Part shown: one piece after another, positions 1 through 7,119 of the stretch
How positions within the stretch are numbered: the stretch's first letter is position 1
How the letters are laid out: the number at the start of each line of letters is the position of its first letter
NCBI GenBank assembly: GCA_023392795.1
Contig: JAEWNJ010000081.1
Span: forward strand, 1-8,796
Direction of reading: 5' to 3'
Length of the DNA: 8,796 nt
Source: Candidatus Cloacimonadota bacterium
GTDB lineage: Bacteria; Cloacimonadota; Cloacimonadia; Cloacimonadales; Cloacimonadaceae
The notes under the pieces: generated by a model
Database searches by the model: none
What the model saw: only the letters and a program-made list of their open reading frames with translations
What the model was told of the DNA's origin: nothing
Made by a program: the position numbers and the translations under genes

Positions 1-153
1 CTCCCCGGCGCATTGCAATATGGGCTCTCGAGTGGTAAACACCGCTATCTCGCTGTGGAAGGGCAGATCGCGGATGATTTCCCGCAGATAATATAGCGCC
101 AGATTGGACTGGCTCCAGCTACTATTGTGGGCGATAAACAAGATCTTTTTCAT
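1..153 (-). CDS. B12-binding-domain radical SAM protein, N-terminal fragment (partial)
   Basis: Reading from an ATG at 153 down to base 1 gives 51 open codons, and the gene continues past the left edge. The protein begins MKKILFIAHNSSWSQSNLAL and continues through a YYLREII helix to an FTTREPI strand. A hydrophobic first beta strand, then an asparagine/serine loop with a SNLAL.YL motif, is how cobalamin-binding Rossmann-like domains of the DUF4080-type radical SAM proteins begin. In that family the B12 domain precedes a CxxxCxxC radical SAM domain, which here lies outside the window, so chemistry and substrate cannot be stated. No good Shine-Dalgarno sequence precedes the ATG; the start was chosen because the family motif begins directly after it. 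The gene is divergent from the secreted-protein operon to its right. The family call rests on this short fragment only. Confidence 0.6.
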   Translation of the reverse strand, partial: MKKILFIAHNSSWSQSNLALYYLREIIRDLPFHSEIAVFTTREPILQCAGE

Positions 154-221
154 GAGGAGCAGATTCAGACAGAGGGGGGACGGAGTCAAGGTAAATACTC
201 ATACCGGGGTGCAAAAAACAC

Positions 222-250
222 TTGACAGGGAAGTGAACTATTCTCATGCT
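222..250 (+). promoter_or_regulatory. Candidate sigma-70-like promoter for the secreted-protein operon
   Basis: TTGACA at 222-227 matches the -35 consensus exactly. At the ideal 17-base spacing the -10 position is CATGCT (245-250), only 3 of 6 matches. A better -10 match, TAGAAT at 258-263, lies 30 bases from the TTGACA, which is too far. The location just upstream of the first gene is right, but the -10 element is uncertain. Confidence 0.3.
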
Positions 251-292
251 GCCAAGGTAGAATGATTTGAACTTTTCGTGAGCCAAAACGGT

Positions 293-297
293 AGGAG
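293..297 (+). promoter_or_regulatory. Ribosome binding site with very short spacing
   Basis: AGGAG ends only two bases before the ATG at 300, closer than the usual 5 to 9 bases. No in-frame start lies at better spacing, and the signal peptide begins directly at this ATG, so the start is kept. Confidence 0.45.
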
Positions 298-299
298 AT

Positions 300-1619
300 A
301 TGAACTATAAGATATTGATCCTGTTTGTTTTTACTCTGGGCATTTGGGCGTACGCGGCTGCCGCTGACTGGACGATGGAACTGATCCTGAGCAACGGCAC
401 GACGAATCCGCCAACGGGAAATGCCCATATGGGCGAAAAGACCAATGCCCTGGAAGGTTATGACTCAGAGGACATTGCGTATCTCTTCCCCCCCATGAGC
501 GATCACTATGTGGTTCCTTATTTCAAACACAACGACTGGGGCGGGAATAGTGGCAATTTCCGCCGGGACTTCCGCAGTACTGTTCCGGCAAATAAAAGCT
601 GGAATCTGGAGATCAAGGCTCAGGCTCCTTACTCGTATAACTTCACTTTGAGCTGGTCGATAACTGGATCGATACCTGCATATTATACCATCACTTTGCT
701 TCACGGAGCCATGCAGACCGATATGGTGGCTCAGAGCAGCTACACATACAGCAGCGCGGCCAGCCTCACCAATATGACGATTCATATCGGCTATGATGCC
801 ACAATGCCGTACTCTTTGGGGGAGATTGGGGATTTGGTATTTTCCGACAATCAGGCCCGACGGATAGACTTGGGGGATTACTTCAGCGTGGCGACCGGGA
901 CTCTGGAGTATTCGTTCCCGGCCCATGACAGCATCTGCCAAAGCATTATCACCGAGGGAGATACTGTGTATTGGGAGCTGTATCCCACTCCGGGCTGGAG
1001 CGGGGCAACAACTGCTACCATCAATGCCACAGCCAATGGACATACCCTAAGCGAGACCCTGAATGTGATCCGAGACAGTACAAACAGTCCACCGCTTATG
1101 ATCACTCCCTTGGAACCCATATACGTAACTCAAAACCAGAGCATAACATGGTCCTGGGCGGGTTTGATCTACGATGCGGATCGGGACAGTGTAGTTGTTA
1201 CGCTTGGGGCATCGGAATATGCCACAGCCACTTATGACATCCCAGAACAAAGCATGACGATAATCCCCGCTCCGGGCTACAAAGGTAGTGCGGAGCTGGA
1301 AATGAAGCTATCCGACGGGCATAATGCCCTGCAAAACTATCCTTTTAGCCTGGTGGTGGGACCAGCCGTGCCGGCAAAACCGCAGAACATCTGCCTGCAG
1401 GTGATATCCGGATCAGGCATCAGCATTAGTTGGGATCCTGTGATCACGGACCAAAGCGGGGCTCCGCTCTCTGATCTACAGTACAAAGTAATAGTTTATG
1501 AGGATCTACCGGGGGAAGACGAAGTGTGGAGAGAATATGGCGGACTCACCAGTCCCGCTCTGGCACTTCCAACGCCGCCGGATAAGGCTTTCATCGTAAT
1601 AAAAGCAATCAATGAATAG
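300..1619 (+). CDS. Secreted protein with cadherin/Ig-like and fibronectin type III domains
   Basis: This 439-residue protein starts with a Sec signal peptide: a hydrophobic run in residues 3-20 and probable cleavage in the AYAAAA stretch before DWTMEL. Residues about 23-165 form a beta-rich domain with the pattern ALEGYDSED, FPP, YF.H..W and RRDFRS; a similar domain lies near the C-terminus of the next gene's product. Residues about 175-262 and 263-353 look like two cadherin/Ig-like sandwiches; the second has YDADRDSV, ITIIPAPGYKG-like and LSDGHN elements typical of cadherin-like repeats. Residues about 358-439 resemble fibronectin type III, with ISISWDP and a closing KAINE strand. There is no C-terminal sorting domain and no enzyme motif. 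It is probably exported and adhesive or structural; exact role unknown. The stop overlaps the ribosome binding site of the next gene, so the two are likely co-translated. Confidence 0.85.
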   Translation: MNYKILILFVFTLGIWAYAAAADWTMELILSNGTTNPPTGNAHMGEKTNALEGYDSEDIAYLFPPMSDHYVVPYFKHNDWGGNSGNFRRDFRSTVPANKSWNLEIKAQAPYSYNFTLSWSITGSIPAYYTITLLHGAMQTDMVAQSSYTYSSAASLTNMTIHIGYDATMPYSLGEIGDLVFSDNQARRIDLGDYFSVATGTLEYSFPAHDSICQSIITEGDTVYWELYPTPGWSGATTATINATANGHTLSETLNVIRDSTNSPPLMITPLEPIYVTQNQSITWSWAGLIYDADRDSVVVTLGASEYATATYDIPEQSMTIIPAPGYKGSAELEMKLSDGHNALQNYPFSLVVGPAVPAKPQNICLQVISGSGISISWDPVITDQSGAPLSDLQYKVIVYEDLPGEDEVWREYGGLTSPALALPTPPDKAFIVIKAINE

Positions 1620-1622
1620 GAG
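1618..1622 (+). promoter_or_regulatory. Ribosome binding site that fixes the start of the giant secreted protein
   Basis: AGGAG lies 7 bases before the ATG at 1630 and overlaps the stop codon (1617-1619) of the upstream gene. An in-frame ATG at 1612 lies before this site and has no comparable motif, so 1630 is the better start. The arrangement suggests translational coupling. Confidence 0.75.
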
Positions 1623-1629
1623 AAAGATT

Positions 1630-4600
1630 ATGTGCATCAAAGCAACAGTTCTGGTATTTCTGATTTTAATCCTTACCACGGTTACATTGCCTGCCGTGGA
1701 TAGGTCGGATCAGGACAGACCGGCAAAAGGCGAATTGCTATCAGCGCCTTTTGCAAACATCAGCCCGGAGCGCGATGGCAATCTGCTGAGCAGCGTGCTC
1801 GTGTATGAAGAGGATTTTGAACCCCAGCCGACGAATTGGACCATGGATAATGGCTGGAACATCGGAGCAAGCCAGGCTTTCCTCCCGGTATCCCCGACCA
1901 ACTGCGGCTTTACCGACAATCCTTATGCGGATCACCTGAATAACTCGCTATACAGCCCGGTGATCAATCTCCCTGCAGCCACTGAAGCGGGTTCGCGGAT
2001 CGAAATGAGCGTGTGGATGCGTTGGGAATTGGAAAGCAGTTACGACTTCTTTTACATCGACGTATGGTCGGGAGGAGTGATTCAAAGCACCATCCTGAGC
2101 CAGACCGGATCGCAGGATTGGACGCAGGGAAACCTGGATCTGACCGCCTTTGCCGGGATGGACATACAGTTGGGATTCCGCATCACGTCAGACGGTTCCA
2201 GTAGCTATAGTGGCATCGGCATCGATGACTTGAGGATAGAGTACAACGTGTATGAAACCAGCCCGGAGCTGAATCTATTGAGCCTGAATTCGCAGAACTT
2301 CCCCTTCATCTATTCCACGCTATCCGTGGCGCTGGAAGGGCAGGATATGTCCAATCTGGACGAGACTAACTTTCAAGTGTGGGAAAACGACGTCCTGCAG
2401 ACTAATTTCTTCCATGTGACCCCGCCTTCCACCGGAGCCGGATCCCGCCTGGTGGATATCGCTTTTCAGATGGATAATAGCGGATCTATGAGTTCCTCCA
2501 TCGCCGCCGTCTCAGCCAACGTGCAAAACTTTGTAAATAACCTCGCCGGATCCGGTGTGGACAGTGCCCTGGGACTTTGCCGCTATGGGCAGAGCGCAAA
2601 CGGCGGCAATCCGATCCTGGAAGATAACGGAGTTCTGACCACAAACCTCACCTACTTCAGAGATACTGTGTGGGCAAGAAACAGGATTGACGGGGGCTAT
2701 GAACCCGGATACTATGCCATCACGCAGTCGCTATCCGGCTTTGCCTGGCGTCCCGGTAGCCAGAAGGTGCTCATCATCATCACCGATGAAACACCCAATC
2801 AGGGCGGCTCAAACCTGCAGCAAGCCATCGATGCCTGCACTGCCAATGGTGCCATCCTCTTTGCCCTCACCTACTCCGGATTGTTTTCCACCTTCACCCC
2901 CATCACCGAGGTTACCGGTGGCGCTGTGTTTGATATCAACAGCAGCTTCGATGCGATTCTGGACGCCATCTCCCAGATCATTGTATCAAACTACATCATT
3001 TCCTACCGCAGCAGCAATCCATATTACGACGGAGTGCAGCGGAACTTGCGGTTCGTACTGAATTACGGCAATACCACTGCGGAAGATTTTGGCATGTATT
3101 TCCCCGGCCAGTCACCGCAGATCACCCGTACGCAAACTACCACGGCGCTGGACAATCAGGCTCAGCTGGACAATCAACCCATCCAGATCGATGCCATTAT
3201 CACCGATACCTACGCACCATTCACCGCCAATGCCACGCTGTATTACCGAAATTTTAACCAGAATAACTATACTCCCCTGCCGATGCAAAACACCAGCGGG
3301 GACCTTTGGTCGGCACAGATCCCGGCCGTAGACGTGCAAACTCCCGGGATAGCGTACTATTTCCTGGCTTCGGACGGGCAATCCACATCCACGCTGCCCT
3401 CTTCCGAGCCAGCTAACAATCCTTTCACCGTGGCCGTGCTGCCCAATCTGCCTCCCATTGTGCAACATGTCGCGCAGACGCAGACCAATTTCTATACTCC
3501 GCTATCGATCAATGCCACTGTGTATGACGATACGGACTTTGTGGATCAGGTAATGCTCTCCTATCGCCGCTACGGTCAACTCAGCTACACGCAGGTGCCG
3601 ATGAATAATATGGGACAGGGAGTTTTTGGCACCCTAATCCCCGGAGAGACAGTCGGCACATCAGGAGTGGAGTATTTCATCCGCGCCTGGGATAACCACG
3701 GATTGACCGGCGTCAGCGGCTTTGCTGACAGTCCGCATTATGTGGCTGCTCTGCTGGATGGCACGGTAATCCCTGGTGGTGAATTGACCGATCTCATCTG
3801 GACCCCCGCCAATTCGCCATATTACGTAGTCTCCGATATCTTTGTGGGGCCAGGATCAACCCTGAATATCCTGGATGGCTGCACCATCATCTTTGCCCCC
3901 GGTGCTGGTCTGGAGATCCAGGGCGGCCTAAATGCCACAGGTGCCATCTTTGATGCCCAGGATCCCTTCATGGGATGGGACGGCATCTTTATCAACGGTG
4001 CTCAGGGACAGATCCTGATCCAAAATTGCCAGGTGCAGCACGCGGTAGTGGGGATTACTTTCTTTGATTCCAGCGGTTCCGTGATCGACTGTAACATCAG
4101 TAAAGACGCCGAAAACAATAGCTTCACCGGCGAAGCAGGAGTGGTGATCGAAGGCGAATCCAGCCCGGTGATCGACGGACTTAATATCACCAACTACAAT
4201 GCCGGCATCGTGATCCAAAACACCGATGGGGCAAACTGCAATCCCACGCTCAGCCACGTCTTCCTGCAAGTACCTCCAGGACAGGCTCGCAGCGCCGGAA
4301 CCGGGATCAGCGTGATGGGAAATGTGGGATTGAACCTGGAAGAAGCGGAAATCGCGGAGTATGACACGGGTATCGACTACAACGCCGCCCCCGCTTATGA
4401 AGAGCGCAATACCGCGCTGCTTACCAATATCCGCGTGCGCAATTCCAGCACCAGCAGCCGAAGCGTAAATACCGCGCTGAATCTGACCAATGTCGGGATG
4501 GTGCAAGCCTCCTTCCTGGAATTGACAGGCTACCCAACAGGTTTGAAGATCCTGAGTCCCGATTTGACCTACGCCTCAAACACTCTGTTGGATAACATCC

Positions 4601-7026
4601 ATATCGCGGGGGAAACCTCTGACGAGACCCCACGCAACTCCGATACAGGGATAAAGATCGGCGCCAACGTTGCCCTGACTGCGCATAACGTCATGATCAA
4701 CGACTATCAGGTGGGTATGGACCTGGCATACACCGAGCAGAGCCTCGTACGCAATACCGCACTGCTCACCAATATCCGCGTGCGCAATTCCAGCACCACC
4801 AGCCGCACAGAGAGCTACGGGATCAAGGCAATGAACCTGCAAAACCTCACGGCTGAAGGGATTACTATAATGAACTGCACGAAAGGCATTTTGCTGAATA
4901 ATGGCGCTATACCCGGAATCACCAATGCCGAACTCAACGAAGTGAGAATCGGCGGCCTCAGGGATGATCCGGATCGACAAAGCGACGTCGGCCTGGAAAT
5001 CCTGGGCGATGTGCAGTGCGAAATCGATGATCTGGAAACCAGAGAATTTGCCACAGGAATCAAGATAGAGGGCAATAGCCAGAACCGGCTGAGAACAACA
5101 CCGCTACTCACCAACATCCGCGTGAGAAATTCCTCATCCTCCAGCCGCACCGAATCGATCGGCATTTTAGCGCGGAATCTGGCCGGCATCTCACTTAGCA
5201 AATGCATCGTCTTCCCCGATCTGATGGATACTGAGAATCAGAACTCCCTCGGTGCAGCCATAATGGCGGACGCTGTGGGAACCATGAATATCGATCACTG
5301 CACCTTGTGGGGCTTTGAAAACGGAGTACGTCTGCAAAACTCTTCTCATGCCAACCTCACTCGCAGCCTGATCTGGAAGAACACTCCGGACGATGTGGAA
5401 CTGCAGGAACCGATCCGCCTCGTGGGAAGCACTGTGAACGCCACAAACTGCGACATCTCCACGCCAGGAGGAGTTTACCCCGGCCAGGGTAATCTGGATA
5501 TGAATCCGCTTTTGGCCAATCCCCAATCCGGAAACTTCTATCTGAAGCCCAGATCGCCCCTGCACAACGATGATCCGGAGCTTTTGATAGGTGCCCTGCC
5601 TTACGATTTCTATGCGTTGGCTGAAGAACATACCCAGATCTTCCCGAGTGGGTGGAGCATGACGGGGGTACCTTATCTTTTGGAACCCGGTCACAACAGC
5701 CCCATCCAGGTTTTCGGCGATGATCTGGCTCCCTTCTATGTATCGCCCAATCTCCGATCCATCCTGCAATTGAACCCAAACAGCATGCCAGACAGCCTGG
5801 GACACGTGGTCCTGAGCACCGCGCCAGCATACACTCTGCCAAGTGCAATCCGCCCCGGCGTTGGTTATTGGGTGTTAAACAACTCCGAGCCCAGGCCGGT
5901 AAGCGTATATGGCTTATTGGACGATGGGCCATATCTGATGGAAGTACCCGGCCAGAATCTGGCGCGGGAAGGCTTCTATATGCTCAGCAATCCTTACGAC
6001 AGTCCGATCAGATGGAACGACGGCTTTAGCTGGAACGGGGTGACCAATGCCTTCTATCTCTATGATCCCGATACGAACAATATGGAGTTGATCGATCTGG
6101 GCAGCAATCCCAATAGCGAAATCCCCGCCTGGAGGGCATTCATCGTAAAAGCCAACAATCCTGGATCCCGGGTGCATTTCCAGTATCCCTCGATCCCACA
6201 ACAACGTGAAATCGACAGCACCCCCATCGGCATAGCAGAAGCTCCTCTGGCCGAGGCAAACGTTCCCAAGCTTAGCTGGGAGATGAGCCTGAAGGCAGAT
6301 GCCGGGGAACTAAGCAGTGTGGTGATCCTGGGTGTGGCAACAAATGCCTCCGACAAGCATGATGTATTGGATATGCCATCCCTGCCCTTCAACCCCTTGC
6401 GTAGCCTGGAGCTGAAGATCCACAACCCTGGCTGGTCAAACTGGGCGGGAAGCTATACCCGCGATATCCGCTCCCCACAAAATCCGCAGCAGATCTGGGA
6501 CCTCAGCCTGAATGTGGAAGCCCTGCTAGTGGATGGCGCCTATAGTGGCACCGTGCGCCTGAAGATGCAAAGCCCCTACAAACTGCCCTCCCAAAGCAGC
6601 TATCGCGTGATTGATCTGGCCAGTGGTAACAGCGCCGATCTGCTACACGAAGAACTCATCCTGCAGCTAGATCTGCGCCCTGGCGATCCTAGTCTGATCC
6701 CGCTGATGGTGATCGTGGATAACCTTCCTGCAGCTCAGAACGCGCCGGAGCTGAAGTTCGACGGCAGCAACTACCCCAATCCCTTCAACCCCAGCACCAC
6801 GATATCTTACACCTTACCGGAAGACAGCATGGTAAGCGTGGATATCTTCAATATCAAAGGACAATTGGTGAGAAGCCTGCTCAGCGATATGCAGCAGCGC
6901 GGCAGCCACAGTGTGATCTGGAATTGCAGAGACAGCCAGGATAGAGCATGCGCCTCCGGCTTCTACTTCTACCGCGTGAAGGCAGGCAGCCGCAGCCTCA
7001 CCCGCAAGATTCTCATGATGAAGTAA
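1630..7026 (+). CDS. Giant multidomain surface/secreted protein: jelly-roll, VWA, beta-helix, T9SS-type sorting domain
   Basis: About 1798 residues from the ATG at 1630. Signal peptide 1-24 (MCIKATVLVFLILIL, then TLPAV). Residues about 58-208 are a jelly-roll like MAM or cleaved-adhesin domains (EDFE.QP..W start, GIGIDDLRI end). Residues about 275-462 are a von Willebrand factor A domain with MIDAS DNSGS at 282-286 and IIITDE with Asp386, so metal-dependent ligand binding is plausible. Residues about 510-605 and 606-709 are two related Ig-like modules (YYR or SYRR, then PM, IP, YYF or YFI). About 712-1320 is a right-handed parallel beta-helix of the pectate-lyase type, with six 57-residue repeats at 871-1212. 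About 1330-1520 holds a GWSMTGVPY-type domain; 1546-1700 resembles the N-terminus of the upstream gene product. Residues 1714-1798 are a Por/T9SS-like sorting domain. No catalytic residues were recognised; an adhesin role is inferred. Confidence 0.9.
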   Translation: MCIKATVLVFLILILTTVTLPAVDRSDQDRPAKGELLSAPFANISPERDGNLLSSVLVYEEDFEPQPTNWTMDNGWNIGASQAFLPVSPTNCGFTDNPYADHLNNSLYSPVINLPAATEAGSRIEMSVWMRWELESSYDFFYIDVWSGGVIQSTILSQTGSQDWTQGNLDLTAFAGMDIQLGFRITSDGSSSYSGIGIDDLRIEYNVYETSPELNLLSLNSQNFPFIYSTLSVALEGQDMSNLDETNFQVWENDVLQTNFFHVTPPSTGAGSRLVDIAFQMDNSGSMSSSIAAVSANVQNFVNNLAGSGVDSALGLCRYGQSANGGNPILEDNGVLTTNLTYFRDTVWARNRIDGGYEPGYYAITQSLSGFAWRPGSQKVLIIITDETPNQGGSNLQQAIDACTANGAILFALTYSGLFSTFTPITEVTGGAVFDINSSFDAILDAISQIIVSNYIISYRSSNPYYDGVQRNLRFVLNYGNTTAEDFGMYFPGQSPQITRTQTTTALDNQAQLDNQPIQIDAIITDTYAPFTANATLYYRNFNQNNYTPLPMQNTSGDLWSAQIPAVDVQTPGIAYYFLASDGQSTSTLPSSEPANNPFTVAVLPNLPPIVQHVAQTQTNFYTPLSINATVYDDTDFVDQVMLSYRRYGQLSYTQVPMNNMGQGVFGTLIPGETVGTSGVEYFIRAWDNHGLTGVSGFADSPHYVAALLDGTVIPGGELTDLIWTPANSPYYVVSDIFVGPGSTLNILDGCTIIFAPGAGLEIQGGLNATGAIFDAQDPFMGWDGIFINGAQGQILIQNCQVQHAVVGITFFDSSGSVIDCNISKDAENNSFTGEAGVVIEGESSPVIDGLNITNYNAGIVIQNTDGANCNPTLSHVFLQVPPGQARSAGTGISVMGNVGLNLEEAEIAEYDTGIDYNAAPAYEERNTALLTNIRVRNSSTSSRSVNTALNLTNVGMVQASFLELTGYPTGLKILSPDLTYASNTLLDNIHIAGETSDETPRNSDTGIKIGANVALTAHNVMINDYQVGMDLAYTEQSLVRNTALLTNIRVRNSSTTSRTESYGIKAMNLQNLTAEGITIMNCTKGILLNNGAIPGITNAELNEVRIGGLRDDPDRQSDVGLEILGDVQCEIDDLETREFATGIKIEGNSQNRLRTTPLLTNIRVRNSSSSSRTESIGILARNLAGISLSKCIVFPDLMDTENQNSLGAAIMADAVGTMNIDHCTLWGFENGVRLQNSSHANLTRSLIWKNTPDDVELQEPIRLVGSTVNATNCDISTPGGVYPGQGNLDMNPLLANPQSGNFYLKPRSPLHNDDPELLIGALPYDFYALAEEHTQIFPSGWSMTGVPYLLEPGHNSPIQVFGDDLAPFYVSPNLRSILQLNPNSMPDSLGHVVLSTAPAYTLPSAIRPGVGYWVLNNSEPRPVSVYGLLDDGPYLMEVPGQNLAREGFYMLSNPYDSPIRWNDGFSWNGVTNAFYLYDPDTNNMELIDLGSNPNSEIPAWRAFIVKANNPGSRVHFQYPSIPQQREIDSTPIGIAEAPLAEANVPKLSWEMSLKADAGELSSVVILGVATNASDKHDVLDMPSLPFNPLRSLELKIHNPGWSNWAGSYTRDIRSPQNPQQIWDLSLNVEALLVDGAYSGTVRLKMQSPYKLPSQSSYRVIDLASGNSADLLHEELILQLDLRPGDPSLIPLMVIVDNLPAAQNAPELKFDGSNYPNPFNPSTTISYTLPEDSMVSVDIFNIKGQLVRSLLSDMQQRGSHSVIWNCRDSQDRACASGFYFYRVKAGSRSLTRKILMMK
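4405..4461 (+). repeat. Beta-helix core repeat, copy 1
   Basis: Encodes RNTALLTNIRVRNSSTSSR, residues 926-944 of the giant protein. It matches copy 2 at 53 of 57 bases. A 12-base piece of it, AATACCGCGCTG, recurs exactly 60 bases later (4468-4479), giving a second NTAL in the same frame. Confidence 0.9.
4750..4806 (+). repeat. Beta-helix core repeat, copy 2
   Basis: Encodes RNTALLTNIRVRNSSTTSR, residues 1041-1059, with one residue different from copy 1. It starts 345 bases after copy 1. The flanking bases on either side do not match copy 1 closely. Confidence 0.9.
5092..5148 (+). repeat. Beta-helix core repeat, copy 3
   Basis: Encodes RTTPLLTNIRVRNSSSSSR, residues 1155-1173, starting 342 bases after copy 2. 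Protein identity is high, but several Arg, Leu, Asn and Ser codons differ from copies 1 and 2 (AGA instead of CGC, TCA or TCC instead of AGC). The amino acids are therefore conserved more than the DNA. Confidence 0.9.
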
Positions 7027-7049
7027 ACTGATAAACGCAGTATAGCCAC

Positions 7050-7082
7050 AGCGGACTGCTCACCTGGGCGGTCCGCTTTTTT
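7050..7082 (+). terminator. Rho-independent terminator after the secreted-protein operon
   Basis: AGCGGACTGCTC (7050-7061) pairs with GGGCGGTCCGCT (7066-7077) as a 12-base-pair stem with two G-U pairs and a 4-base ACCT loop. A run of six T follows directly (7077-7082). It begins 23 bases after the stop codon at 7024-7026 and separates the giant gene from the downstream unit. Confidence 0.88.
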
Positions 7083-7085
7083 ACC

Positions 7086-7113
7086 TTGACATTTATATGC
7101 CACTTTGCATAAT
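7086..7113 (+). promoter_or_regulatory. Strong sigma-70-like promoter for the lipoprotein-ruvX-mltG unit
   Basis: TTGACA (7086-7091, perfect -35) is followed after 16 bases by CATAAT (7108-7113, 5 of 6 matches to the -10 consensus). It starts four bases after the terminator T-run. The expected transcription start is near 7120, which is the first base of the next ATG, so the mRNA may have no leader. Confidence 0.6.
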
Positions 7114-7119
7114 GCTCGC

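Larger units (their letters stand above)
154..299. other. Divergent intergenic region
   Basis: This 146-base gap separates the minus-strand radical SAM gene from the plus-strand secreted-protein gene. It holds a perfect TTGACA at 222-227 on the plus strand and an AGGAG just before the ATG at 300. A TTGACT on the minus strand (complement of 184-189) lacks a convincing -10 partner. I see no terminator hairpin, RNA gene or clear operator. Confidence 0.5.
4240..5265 (+). repeat. Six tandem ~57-residue beta-helix repeats, alternating two types
   Basis: Within the beta-helix, units begin at about residues 871, 927, 984, 1042, 1099 and 1156, a spacing of 56 to 58. Each follows the pattern N..L..(I/V).(I/V), then a Ser/Thr/Arg-rich loop, then G(I/L).(I/L) and a second hydrophobic coil. 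Units 2, 4 and 6 share a nearly invariant 19-residue core, while units 1, 3 and 5 (NPTLSHV, NTLLDNI, NAELNEV) are diverged, giving a superrepeat of about 114 residues. Confidence 0.8.

Noticed and set aside
154..190. Minus-strand promoter for the radical SAM gene using TTGACT (complement of 184-189)
   Set aside because: At 16 to 18 bases spacing no -10-like hexamer has more than about two matches to TATAAT.
186..428. Minus-strand open frame of 80 codons across the divergent gap
   Set aside because: It overlaps the start and signal peptide of the plus-strand gene and the candidate promoter, and its sequence looks like no protein family.
1612..1629. Upstream in-frame ATG that would add MNRRKI to the giant protein
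   Set aside because: AGGAG at 1618-1622 lies 7 bases before the ATG at 1630, and the hydrophobic signal peptide follows that ATG; the earlier ATG has no such site.
4405..5148. Evenly spaced near-identical repeats as a CRISPR-like array
   Set aside because: They are in frame inside a coding beta-helix, spaced about 343 bases apart, and differ synonymously, so they are protein repeats.
3928..5932. Long minus-strand open frames opposite the giant gene (for example 3928-4506 and 5191-5805)
   Set aside because: They have no recognisable domains or start signals and lie opposite a clearly coding frame with known domains; they are composition shadows.
300..7026. The two secreted-protein genes as one gene split by a frameshift
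   Set aside because: The second protein has its own ribosome binding site and its own signal peptide, and the first ends in a complete-looking fibronectin domain.
7105..7119. TTG start that would lengthen the first lipoprotein by five residues
   Set aside because: It lies inside the promoter, upstream of the expected transcription start, and the typical lipoprotein signal begins at ATG 7120.
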